Below the pieces are notes generated by a model. That model did not search any database. It had not been told where the DNA came from and was given only the letters and a program-made list of their open reading frames with translations. 64,000 bases of DNA from Rhizobium sp. TH2 (GTDB lineage Bacteria > Pseudomonadota > Alphaproteobacteria > Rhizobiales > Rhizobiaceae), in the NCBI RefSeq assembly GCF_024707525.1, contig NZ_CP062233.1, positions 62,001-126,000 on the forward strand, written 5' to 3'. This document shows positions 23,966 to 33,044 of this stretch, one piece after another; positions within the stretch are counted from its first letter, which is position 1, and each line of letters opens with the position of its first letter. A program made the position numbers and the translations under genes.

Positions 23966-24799
23966 ATGACGGCGAGCACGATCGATTACAATATTTCTGC
24001 ACAGGTCAAACAGCTGGCCGATGACGGCATTATCGGCCTAAAGGGGGCATTTACGCCTCAATGGGCCGATGCAATGCGGGAAGATATGATGACTGCCTTC
24101 TGGTCGGCCATTCAACGACCCGGTGGCGCTGTGGGGCGCGGCCCGCGCCGCTGGTATGTCGAAATTCACCCCGAGAACTTCGGAGGGTTTGTAGATCTCG
24201 TGACCCATCCCTGGGTCGTGGACGTATGCAATAATGTGCTTGGCCCAGACTACCAGATCGTGGAAATCGGTTTTGACGTGCCGTTTCAGGGCGCGAAGTA
24301 TCAACCGTGGCATCGCGACTTCCCCTCCCCAGTCGATACGTATCGCGATCGAAAGATCACGTCGCTAGCATTCAATCTCACGGGGGTCGATGTAACGGAG
24401 GACATGGGGCCGTTCGAAGTCGCCCCCGGCACACAATACGATGACGGGCGCGATTGGAAGCATGAGATGTTTCCCAACAAGTGCCTCTGGGGTCGCTTCC
24501 AGGAGCGGGCAACGCGGAAGTATCCTCGCCGAGGGGACATCTCTTGTCGTTCGGCCCTGACAGTTCACCGCGGCACCGAACACCTGTCCCCTATTGCGAG
24601 GCCCGTCATGGTGCTTGGCGTCGATGCCCCTGGCGCCGGCCATGCTGCCCTGCATGACATGATGGTCACCCAGGAATGGCATGCAGCGCTACCGCAAAGC
24701 GTCAAGAAGCATTTGATTTGCCGTGTGGTCGACGAGCTCGTGCCGGTCACTCAGAAGCATGACATCGAGGGGCTTGTCATGGGTGCTGACCCAGTGTGA
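23966..24799 (+). CDS. phytanoyl-CoA dioxygenase (PhyH) family protein
   Basis: A 277-aa Fe(II)/2-oxoglutarate-dependent oxygenase. Iron ligands His116 and Asp118 in P-W-H-R-D-F; the distal His is probably in T-V-H-R-G-T-E-H and a 2-OG-binding Arg follows. Such enzymes hydroxylate CoA thioesters, amino acids or secondary metabolites. The ATG at 23966 follows AGGAGGT. Probably regulated by the divergent LacI protein. A fragment of a related gene (matching the last about 40 residues, L-V-P-V…D-I-E-G-L-V-M-G-A-D-P-V) lies at 29008-29139. Confidence 0.85.
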   Translation: MTASTIDYNISAQVKQLADDGIIGLKGAFTPQWADAMREDMMTAFWSAIQRPGGAVGRGPRRWYVEIHPENFGGFVDLVTHPWVVDVCNNVLGPDYQIVEIGFDVPFQGAKYQPWHRDFPSPVDTYRDRKITSLAFNLTGVDVTEDMGPFEVAPGTQYDDGRDWKHEMFPNKCLWGRFQERATRKYPRRGDISCRSALTVHRGTEHLSPIARPVMVLGVDAPGAGHAALHDMMVTQEWHAALPQSVKKHLICRVVDELVPVTQKHDIEGLVMGADPV

Positions 24800-24984
24800 T
24801 TAGTTTGGACTCTGGTGGACTACCTAGGCTTCAGGTAGCAATTCGTCGGACACTTGCCACGACGCGTTTCCGATGCCTGGCCGTCCCTGCAATCTTCAGA
24901 GATGGCAGACACATTGGGCGATGCTGCGGCTCAGCAAGCACACGACAGGGATTCCTCCGTCGTCATAAGTTCAAGCTGATCCGC

Positions 24985-25505
24985 CTATCGCCGAGCACGG
25001 TAAGCGATGCGTCGTGCGTTTCGTCGGCGCCATTACAAACCGCGTCCTTCAGGACGACAACCCGATACCTCAGGTGATACCGCCGAGCGCCGTGGCCAAC
25101 ACGCATACATTAGTCTCTCCCCCCGCCACGACGATCATGTCGATGGCGACTTTGGAGGTATGCGTGCAGCCGCCCGTCCACCCACTGAGAGTAGGCGACT
25201 TTGTCGAAGACGGCTGCGGGTGGACAGAAGCCTATCAGCTCCGGCACTAGGTCCAGCATCTCCGTTCTGAGTTGCTCGCGCGTCATCATCCACCATTTCT
25301 CGTAATATGGGCGCCACATACCTCGGGCTTCGGCGGGGTTTGCCGGAGTGATGAACCTGGTGAAAATCGTTCGCTCGCTGTACCGTCAAGCCACTTGCAG
25401 CACCTGAGTGGACATGGCTTCCATCCCCGGCACGCGCCACGGCGTGTCCTCGGCGAACAATGGCGGACGCTGGACCGGCGGAACCCACTTAACGAGCATG
25501 ACATG
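24985..25505 (-). pseudogene. isochorismatase-family hydrolase, decayed copy
   Basis: Diverged relative of 1825-2406. Recognisable pieces: F-A-E-D-T-P-W-R-V near the start, an in-frame TGA just before R-Y-S-E-R-T-I-F-T-R-F, then Y-Y-E-K-W-W-M-M-T-R-E-Q and V-F-D-K-V-A-Y-S-Q-W-V. A frameshift follows, then A-G-G-E-T-N-V-C-V-L (catalytic Cys still present), another shift, and D-E-T-H-D-A-S-L-T-V-L-G-D. At least one stop and two shifts make it inactive. The stretch 24800-24984 after the dioxygenase holds no other gene that I recognise. Confidence 0.75.
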
Positions 25506-25629
25506 GACGAAGAGCCCACGCGCATAGCCGCGGAACCCCCGTATTTGCACCCGATCGCGAGATAGAATTTCGCGTCGCTTTTCCAGGCAGAATTACTCCT
25601 GGCTCGCTCGAACTTGCTCGACCATTGCC

Positions 25630-25655
25630 GGAACCCCGAGGCGTGCATGGCCGTT
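25630..25655 (+). promoter_or_regulatory. EcfG promoter, perfect GGAAC-N17-CGTT
   Basis: GGAAC 25630-25634, CGTT 25652-25655; 30 bp before the PNPOx-like gene. Confidence 0.75.
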
Positions 25656-25685
25656 CATAGTCCAATGTCCAACAAGGAGTTCGCC

Positions 25686-26123
25686 ATGGCCGCCCTGACG
25701 CTCGAAGACCTTTCCGAAAAAATGCGGAAGATCGATTTCTGCATGCTCTCTACGCGGGAGGGTGACGGAGCGATTTCGACGCGCCCGATGAGTAACAACG
25801 GAGACGTCGAGTACGACGGCGACTCCTGGTTCTTTTCCTTCGAAAATACCCGCAAGGTGGCTGCAATCTCGCGCGATTCGAGAGTGTCCCTTTCCCTCTC
25901 CGGGGCTCCGAGCCTACTCGGCAAACCCGGCATCTTCGTCGCCATTGATGGTGAGGCTTCTATCATCAAGAGCAAAGCGGAGTTTGAGAAGCACTGGGTA
26001 ACGGACCTCGAAAGGTGGTTCGCCGACGGCATCGACACGCCGGGATTGGTTCTCATCAAGGTGCATGCCGGCCGGATCGAATACTGGGACGGCGAAGAAA
26101 ACGAAGTCATCGCTGTAGATTGA
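25686..26123 (+). CDS. pyridoxamine 5'-phosphate oxidase-like general stress protein
   Basis: A 145-aa FMN-binding split-barrel protein like general stress protein 26/YdaG: M-R-K-I-D-F-C-M-L-S-T near residue 12, I-S-T-R-P-M-S, W-F-F-S, and a closing G-R-I-E-Y-W-D. It binds flavin or a related cofactor; enzymatic activity is usually unproven. Start chosen at the ATG with AAGGAG upstream. Perfect EcfG promoter before it. The next gene begins 11 bp after its stop, forming an operon. Confidence 0.85.
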   Translation: MAALTLEDLSEKMRKIDFCMLSTREGDGAISTRPMSNNGDVEYDGDSWFFSFENTRKVAAISRDSRVSLSLSGAPSLLGKPGIFVAIDGEASIIKSKAEFEKHWVTDLERWFADGIDTPGLVLIKVHAGRIEYWDGEENEVIAVD

Positions 26124-26134
26124 GGGAGACGATC

Positions 26135-26614
26135 TTGGATATTAGGGATTTCGAGGACAAGGGACTGAGGCTTCGTCTCGAGGAGTTCTTCGCTGGCACG
26201 CTCAAGGGCTGGGGCTTCACAGTCAGCCGTTTCGGCAATTTCCAGAACTCGTTCCGCATCGACGCGCAATCGCATTGGGAGGGGGCTACCAACACGCTAA
26301 AGATGACTGAGTTCTACAAATTCGATGATGGACATCACGATCCGCTTAGCTGGTCCATCGTCAAAAAATCTGAGGAGGAATACGAAGGGTTCGAGAAGTC
26401 AATCGAAGGAAGCGCCACCGGACAACAGCGGGGCAACGCCTTCCACTGGCGGTACTCGAGAAACGTCCCCGATAAGGACGGAAGCATCTCTGGTTTTGGC
26501 TTCGATGATTGGTTCTGGCTCATTGAGCCCAAAATCCTATGCGTTTCGGCGTCGATCACAAAGCTTGGAATCGAAGTGGCCCGACTTTCGGGTTTTTATC
26601 AGAAGCTAAGTTGA
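26135..26614 (+). CDS. DUF3833-like protein
   Basis: A 159-aa soluble beta-rich protein with the DUF3833 pattern: a strand F-x-N-F-Q-N-S-F-R-I-D, W-E-G-A-T-N-T-L, F-Y-K-F-D-D-G, a G-S-A-T-G-Q-Q-R-G-N-A-F-H-W-R-Y segment, and D-D-W-F-W-L-I near the end. The family is lipocalin-like and of unknown function; usual members are lipoproteins, but no lipobox is seen here. TTG start at 26135 behind GGGAG; co-transcribed with the PNPOx-like gene, so probably also stress-induced. Confidence 0.65.
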   Translation: MDIRDFEDKGLRLRLEEFFAGTLKGWGFTVSRFGNFQNSFRIDAQSHWEGATNTLKMTEFYKFDDGHHDPLSWSIVKKSEEEYEGFEKSIEGSATGQQRGNAFHWRYSRNVPDKDGSISGFGFDDWFWLIEPKILCVSASITKLGIEVARLSGFYQKLS

Positions 26615-27132
26615 ATATTGCCAACCGGATTAGGAACGGCCGCCCGATCGTATCCAAGCGGCCGCTACCTAATATCCTGATTTCGGGATCAAGGCGAGAT
26701 GCAGGGTACGAGATGCAGGGTAAGGGGTGCCTTGTTAACGCGAAGTTGCCATGGGCCACCTGCTAAGAAATTCGCGGAATGAAAGGCGAACATCTTTGGC
26801 GATGCGGGCGTTGCCAGCTTGTCCAGCGAATGTGCCCGGCCTGGGCATCGTCGCTCATCAGCTGGCCTCCTTAGGCATGCGCCTAACTGCGTACCGCGAG
26901 CGTTCGTATTTCCAATATTGATCACTCCCCTCTGCCAAATCGCTTCGAGCAGTCCGGACCGGGGCAGTTGTCAACATCGCGAAGGATGGTGGTTGGTCGC
27001 CGTCGCCTTCCGTCAGAGTCCGGCAATTACCTTCATCGAATGATCTGCCAGCGTGAAGCGATGCTTGCCCTTAGGTTATTTCGTTCCCGTGAATTCGAAG
27101 AACGCGGCGCTCGATGTGTCTTTTTGGAAGGC
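26615..27132. other. intergenic stretch without a recognised gene
   Basis: No convincing coding frame. An imperfect inverted repeat (ATTAGG…GGCCGC with GCGGCC…CCTAAT, about 26629-26674) just after the DUF3833 gene could act as a terminator, but no T-run follows. Confidence 0.35.
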
Positions 27133-27157
27133 GGAACCGGAAGCTCGCTTGGCCGTT
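27133..27157 (+). promoter_or_regulatory. EcfG promoter, perfect GGAAC-N16-CGTT
   Basis: GGAAC 27133-27137, CGTT 27154-27157; 33 bp before the flavoprotein gene. Confidence 0.75.
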
Positions 27158-27190
27158 CGAATGGATTGCTCGTCGGGAATTGGAGATCTC

Positions 27191-27802
27191 ATGCCTCTAA
27201 AAGCTGTCGCATTCAACGCTACTCTTAAAGCCGCCAGCTCGGAAGAGCCTTCTTCCACTGACCGGGTGTTGACGCTCATTCAAGAAGAGCTGAAGAAGTT
27301 CGACGTGGAGACTGAGTTGGTGCGGCTTGCCGAGTACAACATCAAACCCGGCGTGACATCTGATGAGGGCGAAGGCGACGACTGGCCGCCACTTCGGGAA
27401 AAACTTCTCAAATCCGACATCCTCATTCTGGGCACTCCTATCTGGCTTGGCCAGCCATCAAGCGTTTGCAAACGCGTGCTCGAGCGAATGGATGCTTTCC
27501 TTGAGGAAACCGACAAGCAGGGGCGCATGGTGTCCTACGGAATCGTCGCGTGCGTCGCCGTCGTCGGAAACGAGGATGGCGCTCACCATGTTTCGGCTGA
27601 GCTTTATCAAGCGCTCAACGATGTTGGCTTTACGATTCCTGCCAATGCAGTCGCCTACTGGGTTGGCGAAGCGATGAGCTCTGTGAATTTTGTAGACTTG
27701 CCCGAGGTGCCGGACGTTGTCACGAAATCCATTAGCATGTTGGCAAGGAATACGGCGCATCTGGCTCAACTCCTGAAGGACCAGGAATACCCGGGCGAAT
27801 AA
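27191..27802 (+). CDS. flavodoxin-fold NAD(P)H-dependent oxidoreductase
   Basis: A 203-aa FMN-reductase/flavodoxin-like protein. The first strand K-A-V-A-F-N-A-T-L-K and phosphate loop, then I-L-I-L-G-T-P-I-W-L-G-Q-P-S-S near 80-92 and a C-V-A-V-V-G-N-E-D-G-A strand typical of NADPH-dependent FMN reductases. It may reduce quinones or flavins under stress. ATG at 27191 behind GGAGATC; the longer frame upstream has no such site and would swallow the EcfG promoter. Confidence 0.8.
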   Translation: MPLKAVAFNATLKAASSEEPSSTDRVLTLIQEELKKFDVETELVRLAEYNIKPGVTSDEGEGDDWPPLREKLLKSDILILGTPIWLGQPSSVCKRVLERMDAFLEETDKQGRMVSYGIVACVAVVGNEDGAHHVSAELYQALNDVGFTIPANAVAYWVGEAMSSVNFVDLPEVPDVVTKSISMLARNTAHLAQLLKDQEYPGE

Positions 27803-27878
27803 ACGTTCATGGCGAGGAACAAGAGGCAAGTAGCCGCTGCTTTCACGGAAACCTGGACGCTCTCACCCTGCCTCCACG

Positions 27879-28442
27879 TTGGGATCGTCGGTGCGCGCGA
27901 AGGGCATCTTACTGGAACTGCGCGCTCACCTGTCCTTGGCAACGCGGAAGTCGCTAGATGTCAGTGGTAATATTTTAACTCTCGCAATGCCCGATGGATC
28001 CGACGATGAGTTTCGCTCGACCGCGCTCATCATTGCGCACTCCCTTGAGAATATAGAAAGCCTGCCGGTCATCCCTCGCGAGATTGAGGACATCTTGACG
28101 ATCTCGACAACCGAGCGGCGGCGCTGGTTGGAAGACGGCCGCCTGCCCAGTGCCGGCACTCGAACAGTCAGATGGCGAGGTCGCGCAAGGCAGATCACGT
28201 TGCACGTTTTCGAGCCGAGGGTTGTAGAAGATCTGCTCAACAGCGGCACCGTCGATGAATGGCGTGAGGAAGACGTCGCTACCAGGTTGGAGAATAGGCG
28301 TCGGGCCGCATATCACGCGAAGCTCTCGCATGCGTCCAAGAAGGCAGGCAAAGCTAAGCTCAAGTCGGAACGGGGCCCTGAGGATGCTTCCTCGAAACTG
28401 GCCGGATGGGACGATTTCGGGCGGGACGGGCTCCTCCGCTAG
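27879..28442 (+). CDS. conserved rhizobial hypothetical protein
   Basis: A 187-aa protein of unknown function. The central part I-L-T-I-S-T-T-E-R-R-R-W-L-E-D-G-R-L-P-S, T-V-R-W-R-G-R-A-R-Q-I-T, and V-D-E-W-R-E-E-D-V-A-T-R is reminiscent of conserved rhizobial proteins of this size; the basic R-R-R-W-L-x-D-G-R-L-P segment looks like a possible nucleic-acid-binding helix. The start is uncertain (TTG 27879 or GTG 27891; no clear ribosome site), so the N-terminus may be truncated. Confidence 0.55.
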   Translation: MGSSVRAKGILLELRAHLSLATRKSLDVSGNILTLAMPDGSDDEFRSTALIIAHSLENIESLPVIPREIEDILTISTTERRRWLEDGRLPSAGTRTVRWRGRARQITLHVFEPRVVEDLLNSGTVDEWREEDVATRLENRRRAAYHAKLSHASKKAGKAKLKSERGPEDASSKLAGWDDFGRDGLLR

Positions 28443-28524
28443 CTTGCGGCCAGTGCTCATCGGGCGAAGTGCAGGTCGCCCGGCCGCTGAGATCACGTGC
28501 AATCCCTTCTTTCGGCGATATCTA

Positions 28525-28908
28525 TCACCGAGCCATGGCGGCGGGGCGCGTGCGAAGTTGGCTTGCAAGTTCGGCTACGACGGTCTCCAACGCGTAGGGC
28601 TTGGAAAGGAAAATGACGCCTGCAGGTAAGGCATTTTCAGGAGGTATCGCCCGACCGGACGTGACTATGATTCCCATCGTTCGGGAAAATCCTGCGACCA
28701 TGTCCACCAAGTCTAGACCGGAAAGTCCTCCGGGCATGTCGACATCGGTTACCACAGCATGGACATCGTACTTGGCTAGCATGGCAATCGCTTGAAGGAC
28801 TGTTCGGGCCTCGACTACGGCGTAGTCTTCGTCCTCGAGGGCGGACACAAGCGCGAGCCGGATCAGGGGCTCGTCCTCGACGACGAGTACTGTGAGTTTA
28901 GATGACAT
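28525..28908 (-). CDS. single-domain response regulator
   Basis: A 127-aa receiver-only protein starting M-S-S-K-L-T-V-L-V-V-E-D-E. Phospho-acceptor Asp in V-T-D-V-D-M-P; T-S-G-R for the switch Thr/Ser; conserved Lys in L-S-K-P-Y. Intact, unlike the receiver at 13558. No adjacent kinase. It belongs to the class that works with HWE kinases. Confidence 0.85.
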   Translation of the reverse strand: MSSKLTVLVVEDEPLIRLALVSALEDEDYAVVEARTVLQAIAMLAKYDVHAVVTDVDMPGGLSGLDLVDMVAGFSRTMGIIVTSGRAIPPENALPAGVIFLSKPYALETVVAELASQLRTRPAAMAR

Positions 28909-29007
28909 CGTGATCGCCTGTCGCTCGATAGAGGGGCAACTCACCTCGACCGTTTCCAACCGATGCGTGGCCGACAGTCTTTGCTAACAATGTTAATAAA
29001 ATGCAAA

Positions 29008-29139
29008 GCACCCGATTGGCTATGGCGGTTGAGCTGGCCCCGGAGAGAATTAATCGCCAGGTTCGAAGCCGCAGAGGAACTCTTACCTGTCGACCAGAAG
29101 CTCGACATTAACGGACTTATCATGAGTGCCGATCCAGTC
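29008..29139 (+). pseudogene. fragment of a PhyH-family gene (3' part)
   Basis: The frame L-I-A-R…E-L-L-P-V-D-Q-K-L-D-I-N-G-L-I-M-S-A-D-P-V matches the last about 40 residues of the dioxygenase at 23966-24799 (L-V-P-V-T-Q-K-H-D-I-E-G-L). Nothing upstream continues the similarity. It is a diverged remnant of a second copy. Confidence 0.6.
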
Positions 29140-29263
29140 TTAAGCAAAAGCGACATGGCTGTAAGCTTGTCATTGCGTCCAACGGACACTGCGAGGCGGG
29201 TGCCAACCAGTTGCACTTGACGAGCCGAAGGGAACAACTTGAGCTGCACAAACTTCTACGGTG

Positions 29264-30244
29264 ATGAGAAACACGATCCGCCACCTAGCCCTTTCGACAG
29301 CTCTGACTCTCTGCAGTCCGGCTTTCGCAGCTTCGTTCGACGCGCAAGCTGTCAACGGTGCCGATATTGCCGCCTTGCCAGGTGAAGCGCCAAATGCAAC
29401 ACCCTCCGAGCCTGATCCCGCCATTGTCCATCTTCAGGTCCTGCTCGATCGAGCTGGTGCTTCGCCAGGAGTTATCGACGGATACTTCGGCGAAAACCTC
29501 AACAAGGCTGTCGCCGGGTTCGAGGCAATGCAGCATATGCCGGTCGATGGGAAGCTGGACAAGCAGGTGCTGGATAGGCTCGAGGACCAAATGCCTGTCA
29601 TTCAACCGTATACAATCACGGCAGATGACGCCAAAGATTTGGTTGAGCGCATTCCAAAAGATTACGCGGAGCAGGCCAAAATGGAGCACCTGGCCTATAC
29701 CAGCGTCGAGGAAAAACTCGCTGAACGGTTTCACATGGATGTGGGCCTGCTTAAGGCGCTCAATCCCTCCGCTGCCTTTACCCCAGGCGAAAAGATCGAA
29801 GTGGCTATGCCCGGCGCGGCAAAGTCCGGTACGGTCAAACGGATCGAAATTCGCAGAAGATCTGGAGAAGCGTTCGCGTTGGCGGAGGATGGATCGCTGC
29901 TCAGCGTGTATCCCGCCACCATCGGCAGTGAAGACTCCCCTTCCCCCAAAGGTACCCACAAGGTGAAGGGTGTCTCACGCATGCCAGTTTATTCCTACAA
30001 TCCTAAGGTCAATTTCCAACAGGGCGACAATAAGAAAACATTAGAATTGCCAGGTGGCCCTAATGGTCCGGTTGGCACGGTTTGGATCGATTTGACGGAA
30101 CCCACCTACGGTATCCATGGAACACCCGAGCCGGAACTCATCGACAAAGTCGGGTCGCATGGATGTGTTCGTTTGACCAATTGGGATGTCGAGGAGCTGG
30201 CAGACATGGTTAAGCCGGGGGTTGTCGTCAAATTCATCGACTAG
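29264..30244 (+). CDS. L,D-transpeptidase (YkuD) with peptidoglycan-binding domain
   Basis: A 326-aa exported protein. Signal peptide about 1-23 (ends A-F-A-A), PG_binding_1 domain (about 50-105: L-Q-V-L-L-D-R-A-G-A-S-P-G-V-I-D-G-Y-F-G), a LysM-like middle part, and the YkuD catalytic domain (about 190-326) with H-G-T-P and the active-site S-H-G-C-V-R-L. It cross-links peptidoglycan or attaches proteins to it in the periplasm. I use the ATG at 29264; a GTG just upstream is the alternative. Stands alone on the plus strand. Confidence 0.9.
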   Translation: MRNTIRHLALSTALTLCSPAFAASFDAQAVNGADIAALPGEAPNATPSEPDPAIVHLQVLLDRAGASPGVIDGYFGENLNKAVAGFEAMQHMPVDGKLDKQVLDRLEDQMPVIQPYTITADDAKDLVERIPKDYAEQAKMEHLAYTSVEEKLAERFHMDVGLLKALNPSAAFTPGEKIEVAMPGAAKSGTVKRIEIRRRSGEAFALAEDGSLLSVYPATIGSEDSPSPKGTHKVKGVSRMPVYSYNPKVNFQQGDNKKTLELPGGPNGPVGTVWIDLTEPTYGIHGTPEPELIDKVGSHGCVRLTNWDVEELADMVKPGVVVKFID

Positions 30245-30307
30245 CGGCTGATCTTGCTATCCAAAATCGACGGGCAGCAAGGGCGGGTTGTCTAGAGTCG
30301 GACGATA

Positions 30308-30329
30308 GGAAGCGCCCGGGAGCGCTTCC
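30308..30329 (+). terminator. hairpin downstream of the L,D-transpeptidase
   Basis: 8-bp perfect stem GGAAGCGC/GCGCTTCC with a 6-nt loop; only a weak T-run follows. Confidence 0.45.
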
Positions 30330-30413
30330 TTCGAACATTATAGAGATGCCCCGTCATGCTCTTCGGACGCACCGTGCATTCGTTCTTGCCAACCGTAAAA
30401 CTCTGTGAAGAAT

Positions 30414-31112
30414 TCAAGGCGGGAGGGAACTTCCATGAGAGGATCGGCATCGGGCAAATATCGGAGCCAAATCTGACACATCCATCGACGCCACCTTGGT
30501 GCCGATCAACTCCGTTAAGGGACCAAATGAGCGATGATAGGGAGTGACCTTCATTGTCACTGCGACCGAGCCATCTGTGTAGGTGAGTATATTTCCAAAA
30601 GTTGTCACTCCGAATACGAACGTAGCGATCAAAAAACGGAAGAAGAGCTGGCGGCACAGCACAAGCATGAGGGTGTCGAAGTTGCCCAGCCCTACGGGGG
30701 CGCCACGATCGAAGTGCCGGTGTTTTTTCGTCAGGAAAGCGATGCTATAGGGGGTCAAGTCCGCGTCTTCGAGATGTTCTTCCTGCAAACCCCAAGGTAG
30801 GTTTCCATCCTCCTGGCACATCTTTATGTCAGTCATCACTTTGTCGATTGCCAGATCGAAGGCATTCATCACCCCCGCGAACTTGATGCCGCGGACTTGA
30901 TCTTCACCACCGATATCGTCCTAGAAGGCAGGCTCGTTGAGATCGAATTCGAACGCTAAAAGAAACAGGTGCGTTTCGTGATAGGCCTCCATTCGGTCTT
31001 CGTCGAAAGGACCAATGTCAAAATAGGTCTTGTTATACAGGTTCGTTAGGGCGGCAGAGGAGTAAGCATCGTGACCGATGTTCTTTAATGGGTTTCTCGG
31101 GTGGCTGTTCGG
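30414..31112 (-). pseudogene. unrecognised gene with an in-frame TAG
   Basis: One minus frame is protein-like on both sides of a TAG at 30921-30923: before it Y-N-K-T-Y-F-D-I-G-P-F-D-E-D-R-M and L-L-A-F-E-F-D-L-N-E-P; after it D-D-I-G-G-E-D-Q-V-R-G-I-K-F, N-A-F-D-L-A-I-D-K-V-M and further text. The two parts may be one decayed gene, or two separate unknown ones (the second could start at 30872). No family recognised; coordinates approximate. Confidence 0.3.
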
Positions 31113-31334
31113 TCGGTAAGCTGCCGATCGTGTTTCCGATAGCGCTTGCCTGTGGATCGACCAAAAACACCAAGCGTCACACCCCCGCCGGTGGCGATCC
31201 CTTTGCCACACACGACGATTGCCGAAAGGATCTCTGACCCAAAGGTGACGCTGGACAACGGACGATCAATTAATTGGAGGTTCCGAAGGCGGTCTAGGAG
31301 TCAAAATGCCGCACGTGGCGGAGTTGCGCATGTG

Positions 31335-31427
31335 TATAATAACTTACATCGCATACACCCCACCACATTGGTGGTTTCCCGAATGGGAATAGCCGGACCC
31401 GCCCTTGCGAAAGCTTGGGCGGGTTTT
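31335..31427 (+). ncRNA. candidate small RNA (promoter -10 box plus terminator, no ORF)
   Basis: A TATAAT box at 31335-31340, about 50 nt without an ORF that includes a CCACC/GGTGG hairpin, then a strong terminator ACCCGCCC/GGGCGGGT (31397-31404 with 31417-31424) followed by TTTT. No plus-strand gene lies upstream that would need this terminator. No good -35 box is visible, so this is tentative. Confidence 0.35.
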
Positions 31428-31448
31428 GCATTTGAGTCCGACTGACCC

Positions 31449-32693
31449 TCAAATTCCGGTGAAGAAATCATCGAATGAAAGATCGGACTTTTCCATGTTT
31501 TTGATCAGTAGGGTATCTTTGCCGTATGTGATCAACAGATCATCGCCTTGCACCTTCAGGTGATGATCGAATAGGTTTCCGAATTCCGTTTCGTTGGTGA
31601 CGAAATCGGAGAAGATCACGTCCAAGCCGTCTTCAAAGTCCTTGATCGTGTCGTGTTGGGTGTGGGCATTGAATTCGAAGATGTCGGCATTTGCACCCCC
31701 GATCATCAGATCATCTCCCTTGCCGCCCGCCAAATAGTCATCTCCATCTTTGCCTTTCAGGACATTGTCACCCTTGTTGCCGGTGATGGAGTTATTGCCT
31801 TCATTTCCGCTTCCATTCGTATCACCCTTGCCAAGTAGCCGAAGGTTTTCCAAATTTTCAGCGAGCGTGTAGCTGACTGTGGATTTGACCAAGTCCATGC
31901 CGTTGTCTTGCTGTTCGGCGATATCGATATTCGCACTCGAAATCAGGTAGGTATCAGCGGCCGATCCACCATCGACTTTGCCCTTCAGAGTCCCGTGACG
32001 GGTATCAAAAATATCTTGTCCAGCTCCAAGCTGTACGAAGCCATCGATGATTCCACGATTATAGACGGTGACATTGCCGCCCATGTCAGAGATTGCGGTG
32101 TCACCTTTGATCAGGCCACGATTTGATATCGTGCCGTTACCATCGTCCGTCAATTCGATGCCGAAATCGCCACCGCTGATCTTAGAGTTGTCGGCGTTCA
32201 CAACGAGTGCATCGGTCGCCATAACTACTACGCCGGAATCCTGTCCTTGTATCTTGCCGTAATTCAGAACCGTCACGCTGTCGCCGGGTGAATAGACCGC
32301 ATCCCCGCCCTTGATCGTCCCGGTGTTATGAACAAGTGCGCCATCATCGACATAAACCCCTGACAGTTTTCCGCTGATTTCACCGCCATTGTGAAACTTG
32401 AAATTGGCACCGGTTGCATAGAGTCCAGCGTTGGACGCCATCGACTCTACGACAGACCCCTTGGCGATCTTCAGAACAGTATCGTCAGCGAGAACCTCGA
32501 TGATCTTCAGAGGATTTGAAACTTCTATGTCACCCTTAACGACAATGGTGTTGCCGGTGAAAGCATGATCAACAAAGATGGCGGAGTTGGCTCCGCTTGT
32601 GATATCAGCGCCTTCTGCCAAAACCCATTTTTCATCACTGGTATTGATGACCCACGTGTTTTCAAGATCGGTAGACTGTGTGTGCGTTGCCAT
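31449..32693 (-). CDS. RTX-type calcium-binding protein with beta-helix-like repeats
   Basis: A 414-aa secreted protein. The N-terminal two thirds is built of short strands of the G-x-I-x-N/G-x-G type (N-Y-G-K-I-Q-G, S-N-R-G-L-I-K-G, Y-N-R-G-I-I-D-G), suggesting a parallel beta helix. The C-terminal part (about 290-345) has RTX nonapeptides (G-N-K-G-D-N-V-L-K-G-K-D-G-D-D-Y-L-A-G-G-K-G-D-D-L) that bind calcium. No signal peptide, as expected for type I secretion. Low-GC codon use relative to neighbours hints at transfer. A second RTX protein is at 33045. Confidence 0.85.
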   Translation of the reverse strand: MATHTQSTDLENTWVINTSDEKWVLAEGADITSGANSAIFVDHAFTGNTIVVKGDIEVSNPLKIIEVLADDTVLKIAKGSVVESMASNAGLYATGANFKFHNGGEISGKLSGVYVDDGALVHNTGTIKGGDAVYSPGDSVTVLNYGKIQGQDSGVVVMATDALVVNADNSKISGGDFGIELTDDGNGTISNRGLIKGDTAISDMGGNVTVYNRGIIDGFVQLGAGQDIFDTRHGTLKGKVDGGSAADTYLISSANIDIAEQQDNGMDLVKSTVSYTLAENLENLRLLGKGDTNGSGNEGNNSITGNKGDNVLKGKDGDDYLAGGKGDDLMIGGANADIFEFNAHTQHDTIKDFEDGLDVIFSDFVTNETEFGNLFDHHLKVQGDDLLITYGKDTLLIKNMEKSDLSFDDFFTGI

Positions 32694-33044
32694 TGGATGT
32701 TCCCACTTTTTGAGTTTTTTGTTTCGGTCCTTGGCGGAAGTGACGCCAAACTGAAACGGACATTACCCAATCAGAAAGACATGGATGTTCCTTGGGGAAC
32801 TAAAGCGACACTTGCCGCCCGAAAAGGATATCTGAGCGGTCTCTTTCGCCGTTCGTACGGCGTCGAGGCGCCGTCTAAGGCCGTGTATTAGTCGCCAGTT
32901 GATGCAAACGTCCGTTTTACAGCGGTTACAACGGTCAAGACGTTGCACTGAAACATAAATTTGCAAATACTTTCTAGCTCGATTGCCCATGCGAGGCACC
33001 GAAGCCATGGATAAGGGAACAGATGACACTGAGGGAGTAAAACG
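32694..33044. other. divergent intergenic region between the two RTX genes
   Basis: 351 bp, relatively AT-rich, presumably carrying both promoters. No gene recognised and no EcfG site. Confidence 0.4.
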
